Assembly (NCBI GenBank): GCA_016712375.1 | Contig: JADJRE010000007.1 | Span: forward strand, 1-64,000 | Length of the DNA stretch: 64,000 bases | Source of the DNA: Rhodospirillales bacterium | GTDB taxonomy: Bacteria; Pseudomonadota; Alphaproteobacteria; Rhodospirillales; Defluviicoccaceae | Reading direction: 5' to 3' | In this document: positions 47,408 through 56,761 of the stretch, piece after piece | How the letters are laid out: each line of letters begins with the position of its first letter | Numbering within the stretch: the stretch's first letter is position 1 | Translations under genes and position numbers: made by a program | The notes under the pieces: model-generated | What the model was told of the DNA's origin: nothing | The model's database searches: none | The model's input: the letters and a program-made list of their open reading frames with translations, nothing else

Positions 47408-47992
47408 TCACGGTTTATTTACGTGCCGCGTCGACCGCCGGCGGCATCTCCAGCCCTTCGGCTTCCATGTCATCCAGCACCTCCTCGAAGTGGCCCACCC
47501 CGGTCGCCGACAGCAAGCGCTCGCGCTTTGATCTCTGCTCGAGGCTCCCTTGCCGTAAGCGGCGAGCGGCGCATCGCGTAGCTCCCAGCCGTCGCAGTAT
47601 GGGCAGTGGTGCACACCTCGGCCGTAGAAGGCCTCGGCTCCAGGCAACGGCGGAAGATCGTCGACGACGCCGGTCGCCAGCAGCAGCTTGCGCGCCGACA
47701 CCGCCGCTCCGCCCGCCAGCAGCACATGGAAGCCGGTTTCGCGTCGCTCCGCTGCCACGACTTCGATGTCCTTGACGCGGACGTCCGGATAGGGCGCCAG
47801 TTGCTCGCGGGCAATGCGTCTGAGGGTGTCGGGCGGGCAGCCGTCGCGGGACAGGAAGCCGCCGATGGCGCGAGACGCCCAGTTGCGCGGTCGTCCGCTG
47901 TCGCACAGCAGCACCCGCCGCCGGCAGCGCCCGAGGATGAGAGCTGCGTTGAGACCCGCCGGCCCTCCGCCGACAATGATCACGTCAAACAT
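47408..47992 (-). pseudogene. Thioredoxin-reductase-like FAD protein, C-terminal half lost
   Basis: From ATG 47992: MFDVIIVGGGPAGLNAALIL (FAD motif), RNWASRAIGGFLSRDG, LLLATGVVDDLPPLPG and VHHCPYCDGWELRDAPLAAY, the redox-region motif CPYCDG. After about residue 150 the match stops; the remaining 45 residues are low-complexity Arg/Trp-rich text and end at 47408, whereas the family is about 300 residues. In another frame, 47415-47522 reads ERLLSATGVGHFEEVLDDME and a short tail to TAA, like the end of an unrelated gene. So a deletion seems to have fused two gene ends. The NADPH-binding part is gone. Confidence 0.72.
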
Positions 47993-48136
47993 AAACGCAC
48001 TTCGCAAAGCCGTCTCGTTCAGGGGGAAATTCCTCAACGGTCGGCTCGCTCATCGGTTCCGGGCGATGTAGGGCTCGCTCCGACTGAGTTCGACGGCCGC
48101 ATGGTGCACCGTGGGAGAGGAACAGGCTGAGGAACG

Positions 48137-49246
48137 TCATGGCGTCCTCGGCCGCATCGGCGTCCGCTGCGAAGTTTCGCGCGGGGCGGCGCGCAGGTAT
48201 TGCGCCGGCCAGGGCGCCGATACGCCGAGTTCGCGGGCCGCCCGCAGCGGCCAGTACGGGTCGCGCAGCAGCGCCCGGGCGAGAAACACGACATCCGCCT
48301 GGCCGCTGCGGACGATGTGGTCCGCCTGGGCCGGATCGAGGATCACACCGACGGCACCCGTGGGCACGCCGGTTTCGCGCCGGATCCGCTCGGCGAAGAC
48401 CGTCTGATATCCAGGGCCAACCGGAATGCCGGCGGCCGCAGCATTGCCGCCGGACGAGCAGTCGACCAGATCCACACCCAGCGGCGATGCGCTTCGAACG
48501 AGCTCGACCGAGTCGCGGACGTCCCAGCCGCCGTCCGTCCAGTCGGTCGCCGAGATGCGCAGGAACAGCGGCAGCCGCTCCGGCCAGACCCGGCGGACCG
48601 CCTCGATGACCTGGCGCGGCATGCGCATCCGGTTCTCCAGCGATCCGCCGTAGGCGTCGGTGCGCCGGTTGCTCAGCGGCGACAGAAAGGTCTGCAGCAG
48701 GTAGCCGTGGGCGGCGTGCAGCTCGACCACGTCAAACCCGGCGGCCAACGCTCGTTGCGCGGCGTTCGCGAAGGCGGCGACAACGCCGCCAATATCATCA
48801 GCGGTCATTTCCCGAGGCATCGGGTAATCGTCGGCGAACGCCAGCGCGCTTGGCGCGACGACATCGGTCCAGCCTCCCTCCGCCTCCGGCACGGCTCCGC
48901 TGCCGTCCCACGGCCGGAGCGTGCTGGCCTTCCGCCCGGCATGCGCCAGCTGGATGCCGGCGAGGCTGCCCTGGTCGTGGATGAAACGGACGATCCGCGC
49001 CAGCGGCTCGATGTGAACATCGCTCCAGATGCCGGTGTCCTGCGGGCTGATGCGCCCTTGTGGCAGCACCGCCGTCGCCTCGACGAAGACGATGCCGGCG
49101 CCGCCCACCGCCCGGCTGCCGAGGTGGACGAGATGCCAGTCGCTCACCAAGCCGTCCTCGCACGAGTACTGACACATCGGCGAGACGGCGATGCGGTTGG
49201 GGAAGGTGATCGACCGGAGCGTCAGCGGTTCAAATAGATGCGCCAT
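48137..49246 (-). CDS. NADH:flavin oxidoreductase, Old Yellow Enzyme family (YqjM/NamA type)
   Basis: A 369-residue FMN enzyme in a TIM barrel. Typical YqjM-class text: LFEPLTLRSITFPNRIAVSP then MCQYSCEDG with the regulatory Cys, GIQLAHAGRKAS (His site), FDVVELHAAHGYLLQTFLSP, SNRRTDAYGGSLENRMR, and VFLARALLRDPYW at the phosphate site. It reduces activated C=C bonds of enones with NADPH and is often linked to electrophile stress. ATG 49246 lies about 50 bases after the alcohol dehydrogenase on the same strand, so the two redox genes may be co-transcribed. Confidence 0.94.
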   Translation of the reverse strand: MAHLFEPLTLRSITFPNRIAVSPMCQYSCEDGLVSDWHLVHLGSRAVGGAGIVFVEATAVLPQGRISPQDTGIWSDVHIEPLARIVRFIHDQGSLAGIQLAHAGRKASTLRPWDGSGAVPEAEGGWTDVVAPSALAFADDYPMPREMTADDIGGVVAAFANAAQRALAAGFDVVELHAAHGYLLQTFLSPLSNRRTDAYGGSLENRMRMPRQVIEAVRRVWPERLPLFLRISATDWTDGGWDVRDSVELVRSASPLGVDLVDCSSGGNAAAAGIPVGPGYQTVFAERIRRETGVPTGAVGVILDPAQADHIVRSGQADVVFLARALLRDPYWPLRAARELGVSAPWPAQYLRAAPRETSQRTPMRPRTP

Positions 49247-49299
49247 GGTTCGGCTCTTTCTCCGTGCTGATTGCCGCTTCCTCTTCTTCTCAGACGAAC

Positions 49300-50357
49300 T
49301 TATTCAGACTTGAGAGAAGCCATGTCGATGGAAAAGCGGTACTTCACATCGGAGCTGAGCAGCCTGTCGTAGGCTTCGTTGACCTTCTGGATGGGGATGA
49401 CTTCGACGTCAGCGGTGATGTTGTGCGCCGCGCAAAAGTCGAGCATCTCCTGGGTTTCGGCGATGCCGCCGATGTTGGAGCCGGAGAGGCTGCGGCGGCC
49501 CATGATCAGGGCGAAGGCCGAGACGCCGAGGGGCTTCGCGGGCGCGCCGACCAGGGTGATGTTGCCGTCGCGGCGCAGCAGGTTGAGGTAGGCGTTGATG
49601 TCGTGATCGGCCGAGACTGTATCGAGAATGAAGTCGAAGCTGCCGGCGTGTTTCTGCATCTCATCCGCGTTGCGGGAGACGACGACCTCGTCGGCGCCAA
49701 GGCGAAGCGCGTCGTCCTTCTTGCCAGGGGAGGTGGTGAAGACGACGACGTGCGCGCCGAATGCATGGGCCAACTTCACGCCCATGTGCCCTAGTCCGCC
49801 GAGACCGACCACGCCAACCTTCTTGCCCTCGCTGACGCCCCAGCGTCGCAGCGGCGAGTAGGTCGTGATCCCGGCGCATAGAAGGGGCGCTGTTCCGGCG
49901 GGATCGAGATTTGCGGGAACGCGCAGAACAAAACGTTCATCGACGACGATGCTCTCGGAGTAGCCGCCGTAGGTAACGCCGCCGAGGTGCTTGTCCGGAG
50001 CGTTGTAGGTGAGCACCGTGTTCGGGCAAAACTGCTCGAAGCCATCGCGGCATTGCGGGCAGGTGCCGTCGGCGTCGACCATGCAGCCGACGCCTGCCAG
50101 GTCGCCGGGTTTGTAGTTTGTCACCGCCGCGCCCACCTTGAGATTCGGCCGACGATCTCATGGCCGGGGACGATCGGGTAGACCGTGGGCATCGCGCCGC
50201 TCCACTCATTCCGGACCATGTGCAGATCGGAGTGGCAAATCCCGCAGTACAAAATTTCGATCTGAACGTCGTGTTCGGTCGGCGCGCGCCGGGAAATCGC
50301 GGTGGAGGCCAGGGGCGAGGTCGCACTGGCGGCTGAGTAAGCCTTGGCGTTGTACAT
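49300..50357 (-). CDS. Zinc-dependent alcohol dehydrogenase, cinnamyl-alcohol/YahK type (frameshift near 50140)
   Basis: About 351 residues from ATG 50357, after AGAAGGACG. The N-terminal frame has [20 protein letters not shown] (catalytic Zn Cys) and [14 protein letters not shown] (GHE). A missing base near 50137-50142 restores [20 protein letters not shown], then the structural-zinc Cys set [34 protein letters not shown] and [20 protein letters not shown] (cofactor motif). This class reduces aldehydes to alcohols with NADPH. It ends near the OYE gene. The shift is a simple one-base loss, so the protein is probably intact in the organism. Confidence 0.88.
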
Positions 50358-50537
50358 CGTTCGTCCTTCTGTCGGTTCGTGCGGCGCTGATGAGGCCTGG
50401 CGAGTTCGTGGTTCCTCCGAGTAGACGATCGTGAGGTCAAGTCGTTCCTTCATGACGTTGTGCATAGGGTTGGCCATCGACCTGCGGGCTATGCCAACCG
50501 CCGAGGTACGCCGCGTCTCGATGTGATTGGTGATGTC

Positions 50538-50807
50538 GTGAAATGTGAACGCCTTGAGCCTCTGAAGCGTTCTTTCGAAGTCCGCGTCGAATGCTACGCC
50601 GGCCATGGCGGTGAACAGACACCGCGGCGGTTCGCGTCCGACGGCCGAACCATTGATGTCGTCGAAGTGCTCGACGCATGGCTGGCGCCGGATCACCGCT
50701 ACTTCAAGATCCGCGGGAACAATGGCGCCTGCTACATCCTGCGAAACGATGTGATGACCGGCCGATGGGAGCTCACCATGTTTGACCTGACTGGTGCAAT
50801 CGGCTGA
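50538..50807 (+). CDS. Conserved hypothetical protein, about 89 residues
   Basis: A small soluble protein reading [59 protein letters not shown] and ending [11 protein letters not shown] recognise the pattern (RVECYAG..G.E.PRRF....I.V..V.D.W..PDHRYFK) as a small uncharacterised protein common in proteobacteria. There is no ATG: GTG 50538 is my choice, with GTG 50523 or 50460 possible. It is divergent from the alcohol dehydrogenase and upstream of the DUF72 gene. Function unknown. Confidence 0.6.
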   Translation: MKCERLEPLKRSFEVRVECYAGHGGEQTPRRFASDGRTIDVVEVLDAWLAPDHRYFKIRGNNGACYILRNDVMTGRWELTMFDLTGAIG

Positions 50808-50826
50808 GGAAGCGGCGAGGTTTGAC

Positions 50827-51006
50827 ATGCGGAAGATTGGCACGTTGGAGCACGTCACCAAGGTCGTTGCACTGTGCCTGCCGCCGATCGTGATGTCGCT
50901 GATCGGGCTCGCGGCACTATCCCGAAAGACTGGCCGTGCGGCGGTTGTTGCCGGCAGGCCGCCCCACTCTGCTCGGCCTGCCAGGCAACGAACTGGCGCC
51001 GGATGA
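50827..51006 (+). CDS. Possible small membrane protein upstream of the DUF72 gene
   Basis: A 59-residue frame from ATG 50827, after GCGAGG. It has one hydrophobic segment ([20 protein letters not shown]) and then a basic Pro/Arg-rich tail of low complexity. Its TGA overlaps the ATG of the DUF72 gene (ATGA at 51003-51006), which is the best argument for it. No family is recognised. Chance is possible. Confidence 0.35.
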   Translation: MRKIGTLEHVTKVVALCLPPIVMSLIGLAALSRKTGRAAVVAGRPPHSARPARQRTGAG

Positions 51007-51947
51007 AGCTTTCGCGCCAAGGCGCGCCGTCGCCGTTTCAGGCCGGCAAGCCGGTCGGCAACGTCTACTATGGTGCCTGCAGCTGGACCGACCGGACGCT
51101 GATCGACGCCGGCACCTTCTATCCCGTCACGGCGCGGAATGCTGCCGACCGGCTTGCTTACTATGCCAGCCAGTTCCCCATCGTCGAGGTCGACGCGACC
51201 TACTATGCGCTGCCCTCGGAGCGCAACGCGCATCTCTGGGTGGAGCGAACCCCGCCGGACTTTCTCTTCAACATCAAGGCGGTTGGCCTGTTTACCCATC
51301 ACCCGGTGGTCATCGAGCGGCTGCCAGCTGCGGTCAAGGAGCTGCTGCCGGCCACCATCACCGAGAAGACCCGGGTCTACTTGCGTGACATCCCTGAGGA
51401 GGCGGAGAAGCTGATCTGGGAAATGCAGGCGCAGGGGCTGGCACCGCTGGCGGCCGCCGGAAAGCTCGGCTGCGTGCTGTTTCAGTTCCCGCACTGGTTC
51501 ACCGCCAGGCGCGCTCACATCCGCTACCTCGAGCAGCTTCGTGAGCGCAGCGACTGGCCGCTGGCCATTGAGTTTCGCGGCGGCGGCTGGATGACCGACA
51601 ACTACCGGGCCGAGACGGTCGCTCTGCTCGAGAAGCTGGGCGTGACCTACGTCGTGGTTGATGAACCGCAGGGGTTCCGCTCATCGACGCCGCCGGTGGT
51701 GACATCGACCAGCTCGCTCGCCGTCGTCCGCTTCCATGGTCACAACGCCGAGACCTACGAGAAGCCAAGCATCAGCGCCGCCGAGCGCTTCCGTTACCTG
51801 TACACGGAGGAGGAGCTGAAGGGCTGGGTCGAGCCGATCCGCCGCCTCGCCGAACAGGCCGATCGGGTGCATATCCTGATGAACAACTGCTACGGCGATT
51901 ATGGCGTACGCAACGCCCGGCAGCTGGCCGAGCTGATGGCAGGCTGA
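51003..51947 (+). CDS. DUF72 domain-containing protein
   Basis: A 314-residue TIM-barrel protein of the DUF72 (YecE) family. Landmarks are [20 protein letters not shown] near the start, [70 protein letters not shown] and [20 protein letters not shown]. The biochemical role is not established for the family; a nuclease or metal-enzyme role has been guessed from the fold. ATG 51003 is the only well-placed start, though it has a weak ribosome site and may depend on coupling to the preceding small frame. Confidence 0.88.
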   Translation: MKLSRQGAPSPFQAGKPVGNVYYGACSWTDRTLIDAGTFYPVTARNAADRLAYYASQFPIVEVDATYYALPSERNAHLWVERTPPDFLFNIKAVGLFTHHPVVIERLPAAVKELLPATITEKTRVYLRDIPEEAEKLIWEMQAQGLAPLAAAGKLGCVLFQFPHWFTARRAHIRYLEQLRERSDWPLAIEFRGGGWMTDNYRAETVALLEKLGVTYVVVDEPQGFRSSTPPVVTSTSSLAVVRFHGHNAETYEKPSISAAERFRYLYTEEELKGWVEPIRRLAEQADRVHILMNNCYGDYGVRNARQLAELMAG

Positions 51948-52109
51948 GGGCGTCAGGTAGCTAAGCGGCTGCCATTGCACCGCCGGAACTCACCCTGTCG
52001 CTAATGCATCGCGAGAACTGCTGCGGGAGCCGCCGCAGCGGCCGCTTGCCGTAGCGTCAGTGCCGAGTTATTCTGCCTCAGATACACCCGAATGGGGTTA
52101 TTTAGTGCG

Positions 52110-52683
52110 ATGGCCATCCGCTGGCAATCGGTCGCGGCACTCGCCTTCCTCGCCGCTCTCGGAGGATCCGGGTGTTCGCACTCCCTGTCAGTGCAGCAGC
52201 AGGAGCCGCCGCCGGCGAAGGTCACCATAGTGGCGGTTGGTGCCATGATCGCCGACGATGCCGATCATGCGCGCGAGGTGCGGCGGTTCCGCCGTGACCT
52301 GGTCGCCCGACTGCGTGACACCGGGGCCTTCGAGGAGATCTTGTCGCCTGCGCCGGCCACGCTGCCGGCGGGGGCGGTGCTGCTTACGGGCCACGTACAC
52401 CGCATCGGCGACGGCTCCCGAAACGCTTCGTTTCGTCGTGGGATCTGGCGCGGGTGCCCCGAGAGTGCGGGCCCGGTTGGAGATTTACGACGCCGCCGGC
52501 GTGCGCCTCGCGGCTTTCTCGCAATCGGCCCGCTCATACGAGGGCACAGGCTATGCCGCGCATTGGAGCCCCATATATCTCGACGACCTCGTCGACGATC
52601 TGGCTGGCCGCACCGCCGACGCCATCGTCCGCTGGCGCCGTGGACGGGCGCTCGATCCGGCATTCTGGGAAGAATGGCTGTGA
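52110..52683 (+). CDS. DUF4410-like lipoprotein (frameshift near 52417)
   Basis: About 190 residues. The N-terminus from ATG 52110 (or 52092) is a lipoprotein signal, MAIRWQSVAALAFLAALGG then SGC, with the lipidated Cys at about 22. The mature part reads VTIVAVGAMIADDADHAREV, RRFRRDLVARLRDTGAFEEI and AVLLTGHVHRIGDG; after a one-base shift at 52412-52422 it continues ETLRFVVGSGAGAPRVRARL, EIYDAAGVRLAAFSQSARSY and ends DPAFWEEWL. The layout, a beta-strand-rich domain testing growth or composition of outer-membrane parts, recalls DUF4410 proteins. Function unknown. It is an outer-membrane or periplasm-facing protein. Confidence 0.62.
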
Positions 52684-52784
52684 TGCTGGTGCTTCGGCGA
52701 CTGCTGCGCCGCTGGGCACTGCCGGATGATTTGCCTGCGAAACCGGCAGCCCGGCCGGTTCCCAGCGGATTGCATGATCGCTAA
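52683..52784 (+). CDS. Possible 33-residue protein coupled to the lipoprotein gene
   Basis: ATG 52683 overlaps the lipoprotein stop (TGATG) and starts a short frame that is Arg/Leu-rich at first (MLVLRRLLRRWALPDDLP) and Pro-rich later. No family is known. Overlap and lack of any other signal make it a weak candidate. Confidence 0.25.
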   Translation: MLVLRRLLRRWALPDDLPAKPAARPVPSGLHDR

Positions 52785-52821
52785 CCCGCTGAAGAAGAAT
52801 GATAAAAGCTAATTGCTTAGC

Positions 52822-52836
52822 TGGCATGGTAATTGC
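52822..52836 (+). promoter_or_regulatory. Sigma54 (-24/-12) promoter for nifA
   Basis: TGGCATGGTAATTGC matches the sigma54 consensus TGGCACG-N4-TTGC with one difference, and the GG and GC pairs are exactly 12 bases apart. It lies 185 bases before the nifA ATG, in the AT-richest part of the gap. No clear NifA or NtrC enhancer site was seen upstream, so the activator is unknown. Confidence 0.65.
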
Positions 52837-53020
52837 GTTAGCCAGATAGAGGGTCGTAATGACGTGGGAGGCGGCTAGATCGCGCGTCCCTCTCGTGCCT
52901 CCAGCGGGCGAGACGCGTTAACGCCCCGCTGGGTGGCAGACGAGCATCATCATCCCCGCAAGAGGCCGATGCAGGTCCACGGGATCCGTGCGTATCTTTG
53001 GCAGCCGGGTCGTTTGAACC

Positions 53021-54793
53021 ATGAACATGATTCCAACCAAATCTCCCTCCCGTGGGCCGGTGAACAGCTCGGAACGCACCGGGGCGGCGGCATTAGCCCT
53101 CGTCGGCATTTACGAAATCAGCAAAATTCTAACCGCGACAACCAGTCTGGAGGGTTCTCTTCGCGCCGTCCTGAACCTGATGTCGTCGTACCTGGAGATG
53201 CGCCGCGGCGTTGTCGCTGTCGCCGACGAGGCGGGCGCGCTGTCGGTCGTCGCTGCCGCCTGTTTGTCGCCGCGAGCCATCGAAAGTGGTGAGGCCGATC
53301 TTCCCGAGGAACTGGCGGCGCGCATCCTCTCGGGGCAGATGCCGTTCGTCAGCGAAAACGTTGCCGAGCATCCGCTGCTAGCGGATTACGTCGGCGCGTC
53401 CGGCGCGCTCGACGACGAGCGGGTGTCGTTCGTCGCCGTGCCGATCAAGACGGTCGGCCGGCCGTTCGGCGTGCTCGCGGTCGCCCGCGTCTGGACCGAG
53501 GCGACCGATGTCAACTTCGGCGAGGACATCCGCTTCCTGACAATGGTCGCCAACCTGATCGCGCAGACGGTGAAGCTGCACCGGCGCGACACTCCTGCCG
53601 CCGAGCAGGCCGGCGGCAGGCTGCTGGCGGCGGCGCGAACGCGCCCCAGCATCGGACGCGGGCTGATCCCGGCCAATATCGACAGCGTGGTCGGCAACTC
53701 GAAGCCGATGCAGGAAGTGTTCGCGCAGATCCACCTGGTCGCGCCCACGCGCTCGACGGTGGTGCTGCGCGGCGAAAGCGGCACCGGCAAGGAATTGATC
53801 GCGCGCGCCGTACACACGCTCTCGCAGCGCAAGGACAAGCCGTTCATCAAGGTGAACTGCGCGGCCTTGCCCGACTCGCTGCTGGAGTCCGAGCTGTTCG
53901 GCCACGAGAAGGGCTCGTTCACCGGCGCTACCCAGGATCGCAAGGGCCGCTTCGAGCTGGCCGACGGCGGCACTCTGTTTCTCGACGAGATCGGCGACGT
54001 TTCGGGCGCCTTCCAGGCGAAGCTGCTGCGCGTGCTGCAGGAACGCGAGTTCGAGCGGGTCGGCGGCACGAAGACGATCAAGGTCGATGTTCGCCTGGTC
54101 TGCGCCACCAATCGCAATCTCGAGGAGATGGTAGCGAAGGGTGACTTCCGCGCCGACCTCTACTACCGGATCAACGTCGTTCCGGTGTTTATCCCTTCCT
54201 TGCGCGAGCGCAGCGAAGACGTCCCGCTGCTGGCGCTGCACTTTCTCGAAGCGTTCAACAAGGAGAACGAGCGGAGCCTGCGCTTTTCCGAACGCGCGCT
54301 CTCGGTGCTCGCCGGCTGCAGCTTCCCCGGCAACGTCCGCGAGCTGGAGAACTGCGTGCACCGGGTAGCGACGATGAGCAAGGGCGAGGTGATCGACGAG
54401 ATCGACGTGCCCTGCCAGACCAACCGCTGCCAGACGATGCTGCTGACACCGCAGCCGGCGTTCGCCTCGACAACGTCGGCGTTTGCAGGCGGCAGCTGTG
54501 GCGGCGGTGCCGGCGGTGGCTGCGGCGCCGGCGGCGCCGGCGGCGGAAGTGGCGCCAACGATTTTGAAGTCGGCGCAGGAGCGGCGGCGGCCGACGACCC
54601 TGATGGCCTCGCCGACTGGCGGACGATCGATGACCTGACCGATCTCGATGCATTGCCGCAGCGCGACCGGCTGATCCGGGTGATGGAGAAGACCGGCTGG
54701 GTGCAGGCCAAGGCCGCCCGGCTCCTCGGCCTTACCCCGCGCCAGGTCGGCTATGCGCTCCGCAAGTACAACATCGAGATCAAGCGGCTGTAG
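53021..54793 (+). CDS. nifA: Nif-specific sigma54-dependent regulator NifA
   Basis: A 590-residue enhancer-binding protein that activates nitrogen-fixation genes with sigma54. An N-terminal GAF domain (about 28-188) is followed by the AAA+ domain: Walker A GESGTGKE (251-258), the sigma54-contact loop GSFTGA (298-303), Walker B LFLDEIGD (319-326), and [21 protein letters not shown]. The linker has CQTNRC (465-470, C-x4-C), the redox-sensing pattern of alphaproteobacterial NifA, and a Gly-rich insert with two more Cys (C493, C501). The C-terminal Fis-type helix-turn-helix (about 553-585) ends [21 protein letters not shown]. Linker Cys predict oxygen-sensitive activity. No nif structural genes are in the window. 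Confidence 0.96.
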   Translation: MNMIPTKSPSRGPVNSSERTGAAALALVGIYEISKILTATTSLEGSLRAVLNLMSSYLEMRRGVVAVADEAGALSVVAAACLSPRAIESGEADLPEELAARILSGQMPFVSENVAEHPLLADYVGASGALDDERVSFVAVPIKTVGRPFGVLAVARVWTEATDVNFGEDIRFLTMVANLIAQTVKLHRRDTPAAEQAGGRLLAAARTRPSIGRGLIPANIDSVVGNSKPMQEVFAQIHLVAPTRSTVVLRGESGTGKELIARAVHTLSQRKDKPFIKVNCAALPDSLLESELFGHEKGSFTGATQDRKGRFELADGGTLFLDEIGDVSGAFQAKLLRVLQEREFERVGGTKTIKVDVRLVCATNRNLEEMVAKGDFRADLYYRINVVPVFIPSLRERSEDVPLLALHFLEAFNKENERSLRFSERALSVLAGCSFPGNVRELENCVHRVATMSKGEVIDEIDVPCQTNRCQTMLLTPQPAFASTTSAFAGGSCGGGAGGGCGAGGAGGGSGANDFEVGAGAAAADDPDGLADWRTIDDLTDLDALPQRDRLIRVMEKTGWVQAKAARLLGLTPRQVGYALRKYNIEIKRL

Positions 54794-54823
54794 GCCGCGG
54801 AGGCGGAAGACTGGCAGTAAACC

Positions 54824-56557
54824 TCATATATCAGCGTAGACGTGGGTCTCGGCTTTGCCGCCCGGCTGAGTAACGGCGCCTGAGCAGGCGTCGCCGACGA
54901 GTTGGGCGTACTTCCACAGAGCGCCCGACTGGAAGTCGTGGCTGCGTGGCTTCCAGGCGCCGTGGCGGCGCGCCAGCTCGTCGGGGGCGACCTCCAGTTC
55001 AATCGTGCCGGCCTCGGCGTCCAGCGCGATGACGTCACCATCTTGGACCAGCGCAATCGGCCCACCCACCGCCGCCTCCGGGCCGACATGGCCGATGCAG
55101 AACCCACGGGTCGCGCCCGAGAACCGGCCGTCCGTGATCAGCGCCACCTTGTCGCCCATGCCCTGGCCATAAAGGGCGCTGGTGGTGGACAGCATCTCGC
55201 GCATGCCGGGTCCGCCGCGCGGCCCCTCATAGCGGATCACCAGTACATCGCCTTCCCGGTAGTCGCGCCGGCTGACCGCCTCGAAACACGTCTCCTCGGA
55301 GTCGAAACAGCGGGCCGGGCCGCGGAACTTGAGCTCCGTGAGACCGGCGATCTTGACGATCGCCCCCTGCGGCGCCAGCGAACCTTTCAAGCCGACCACA
55401 CCGCCGGTCGTTGAGAGCGGGCGGGAGGTCGGCAGGATGACATCCTGGCCTCCAGGAAACACCACGTCCGCGAGATTCTCGGCCATCGTCCTTCCTGTTA
55501 CCGTCAGGCAGTCGCCATGGATGAAGCCACCGTCAAGCAGCGCCTTCAGCAGCACCGGCACCCCTCCGACGTCGTACATGTCCTTGGCGACGTAGCGGCC
55601 AGCCGGCTTCAGGTCGGCGATATAGGGGGTGCGGCGGAAGATGGCGCAAACGTCGTCCAGGTCGAAATCGATGCCGGCCTCGTGCGCGATTGCCGGCAGG
55701 TGCAGGCCAGCGTTGGTCGAACCGCCCGACGCGGCGACGACGGTGGCTGCGTTCTCCAGCGACTTCCGGGTGACGATGTCGCGCGGTCGGATGCGCTTGC
55801 CCAGCAGATTCATCACGGCTCGGCCCGAGGCCTCACACAGCGCATCGCGGGATTCATAGGGCGCCGGCGCGCCCGACGATCCCGGCAATGCGAGGCCGAT
55901 CGCTTCCGCGACGCACGCCATGGTGTTGGCGGTGAACTGGCCGCCGCAGGAACCGGCCGACGGACAGGCGACGCACTCCAGTTCATGCAACTCCTCGTCG
56001 GTCATCTTGCCAGCCGAGTGGTTGCCGACCGCCTCGAATACATCCTGCACGGTCACGTCCTTGCCGTGGAAGCGACCCGGCAGGATCGAGCCGCCGTAGA
56101 TGAACACCGAAGGCACGTTCAGGCGCACCATTACCATCATCATGCCCGGCAGGGACTTGTCGCACCCGGCCAGCCCGACCAGCGCATCGTAGCAGTGGCC
56201 GCGCATGGTCAACTCGACGGAATCGGCGATCACCTCGCGCGAAACCAGCGACGACTTCATCCCGGCGTGACCCATGGCGATGCCGTCGGTAACGGTGATG
56301 GTGGTGAACTCGCGCGGCGTGCCACCCGCTGCCTTGACCCCGAGCTTGACCGGCTGCGCCTGGCGGGCGAGCGCAATGTTGCAGGGTGCCGCCTCGTTCC
56401 AGCAAGTGGCGACGCCGACGAACGGCCGATCAATGTCGTCGGCGCCGAGGCCCATGGCATAGTAATAAGAGCGGTGCGGCGCCCGCTCCGGGCCTTGTGT
56501 GACGTGCCGGCTGGGCAGCTTCGCCTTGTCGAACAAGCTACGGACGTCATCGGGCAT
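54824..56557 (-). CDS. ilvD: Dihydroxy-acid dehydratase IlvD
   Basis: About 577 residues. The penultimate or near-last common enzyme of valine and isoleucine synthesis, dehydrating dihydroxy acids to 2-oxo acids with an Fe-S cluster. Landmarks are VGVATCWNEAAPCNI, VGLAGCDKSLPGMMM, CPSAGSCGGQFTANTMACVA (Cys ligands), YEGPRGGPGMREML and DGRFSGATRGFCIGHVGPEA. I use ATG 56557, about ten bases after GAAGGA; ATG 56584 adds nine residues. It converges with nifA, whose stop is 31 bases away. Confidence 0.95.
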   Translation of the reverse strand: MPDDVRSLFDKAKLPSRHVTQGPERAPHRSYYYAMGLGADDIDRPFVGVATCWNEAAPCNIALARQAQPVKLGVKAAGGTPREFTTITVTDGIAMGHAGMKSSLVSREVIADSVELTMRGHCYDALVGLAGCDKSLPGMMMVMVRLNVPSVFIYGGSILPGRFHGKDVTVQDVFEAVGNHSAGKMTDEELHELECVACPSAGSCGGQFTANTMACVAEAIGLALPGSSGAPAPYESRDALCEASGRAVMNLLGKRIRPRDIVTRKSLENAATVVAASGGSTNAGLHLPAIAHEAGIDFDLDDVCAIFRRTPYIADLKPAGRYVAKDMYDVGGVPVLLKALLDGGFIHGDCLTVTGRTMAENLADVVFPGGQDVILPTSRPLSTTGGVVGLKGSLAPQGAIVKIAGLTELKFRGPARCFDSEETCFEAVSRRDYREGDVLVIRYEGPRGGPGMREMLSTTSALYGQGMGDKVALITDGRFSGATRGFCIGHVGPEAAVGGPIALVQDGDVIALDAEAGTIELEVAPDELARRHGAWKPRSHDFQSGALWKYAQLVGDACSGAVTQPGGKAETHVYADI

Positions 56558-56761
56558 GGAATCGCGATTCCTTCGCTGGGGCATTGCTGGGGGGACGGCA
56601 GGATAGTGGCGCGGCTGCGCGATGCCTAGCGGTTTTGCTCACGCGACAGGAGTGATTTGCCGCGCTGCTTTTCGACTTGGCCCGCGCGGCGCGCGCCGTT
56701 ACGGTCCGCGACGTTGGCGCCGGCCGCGCCGGCAGATCGCGCTCGTCAGGGGAAGTCACAC

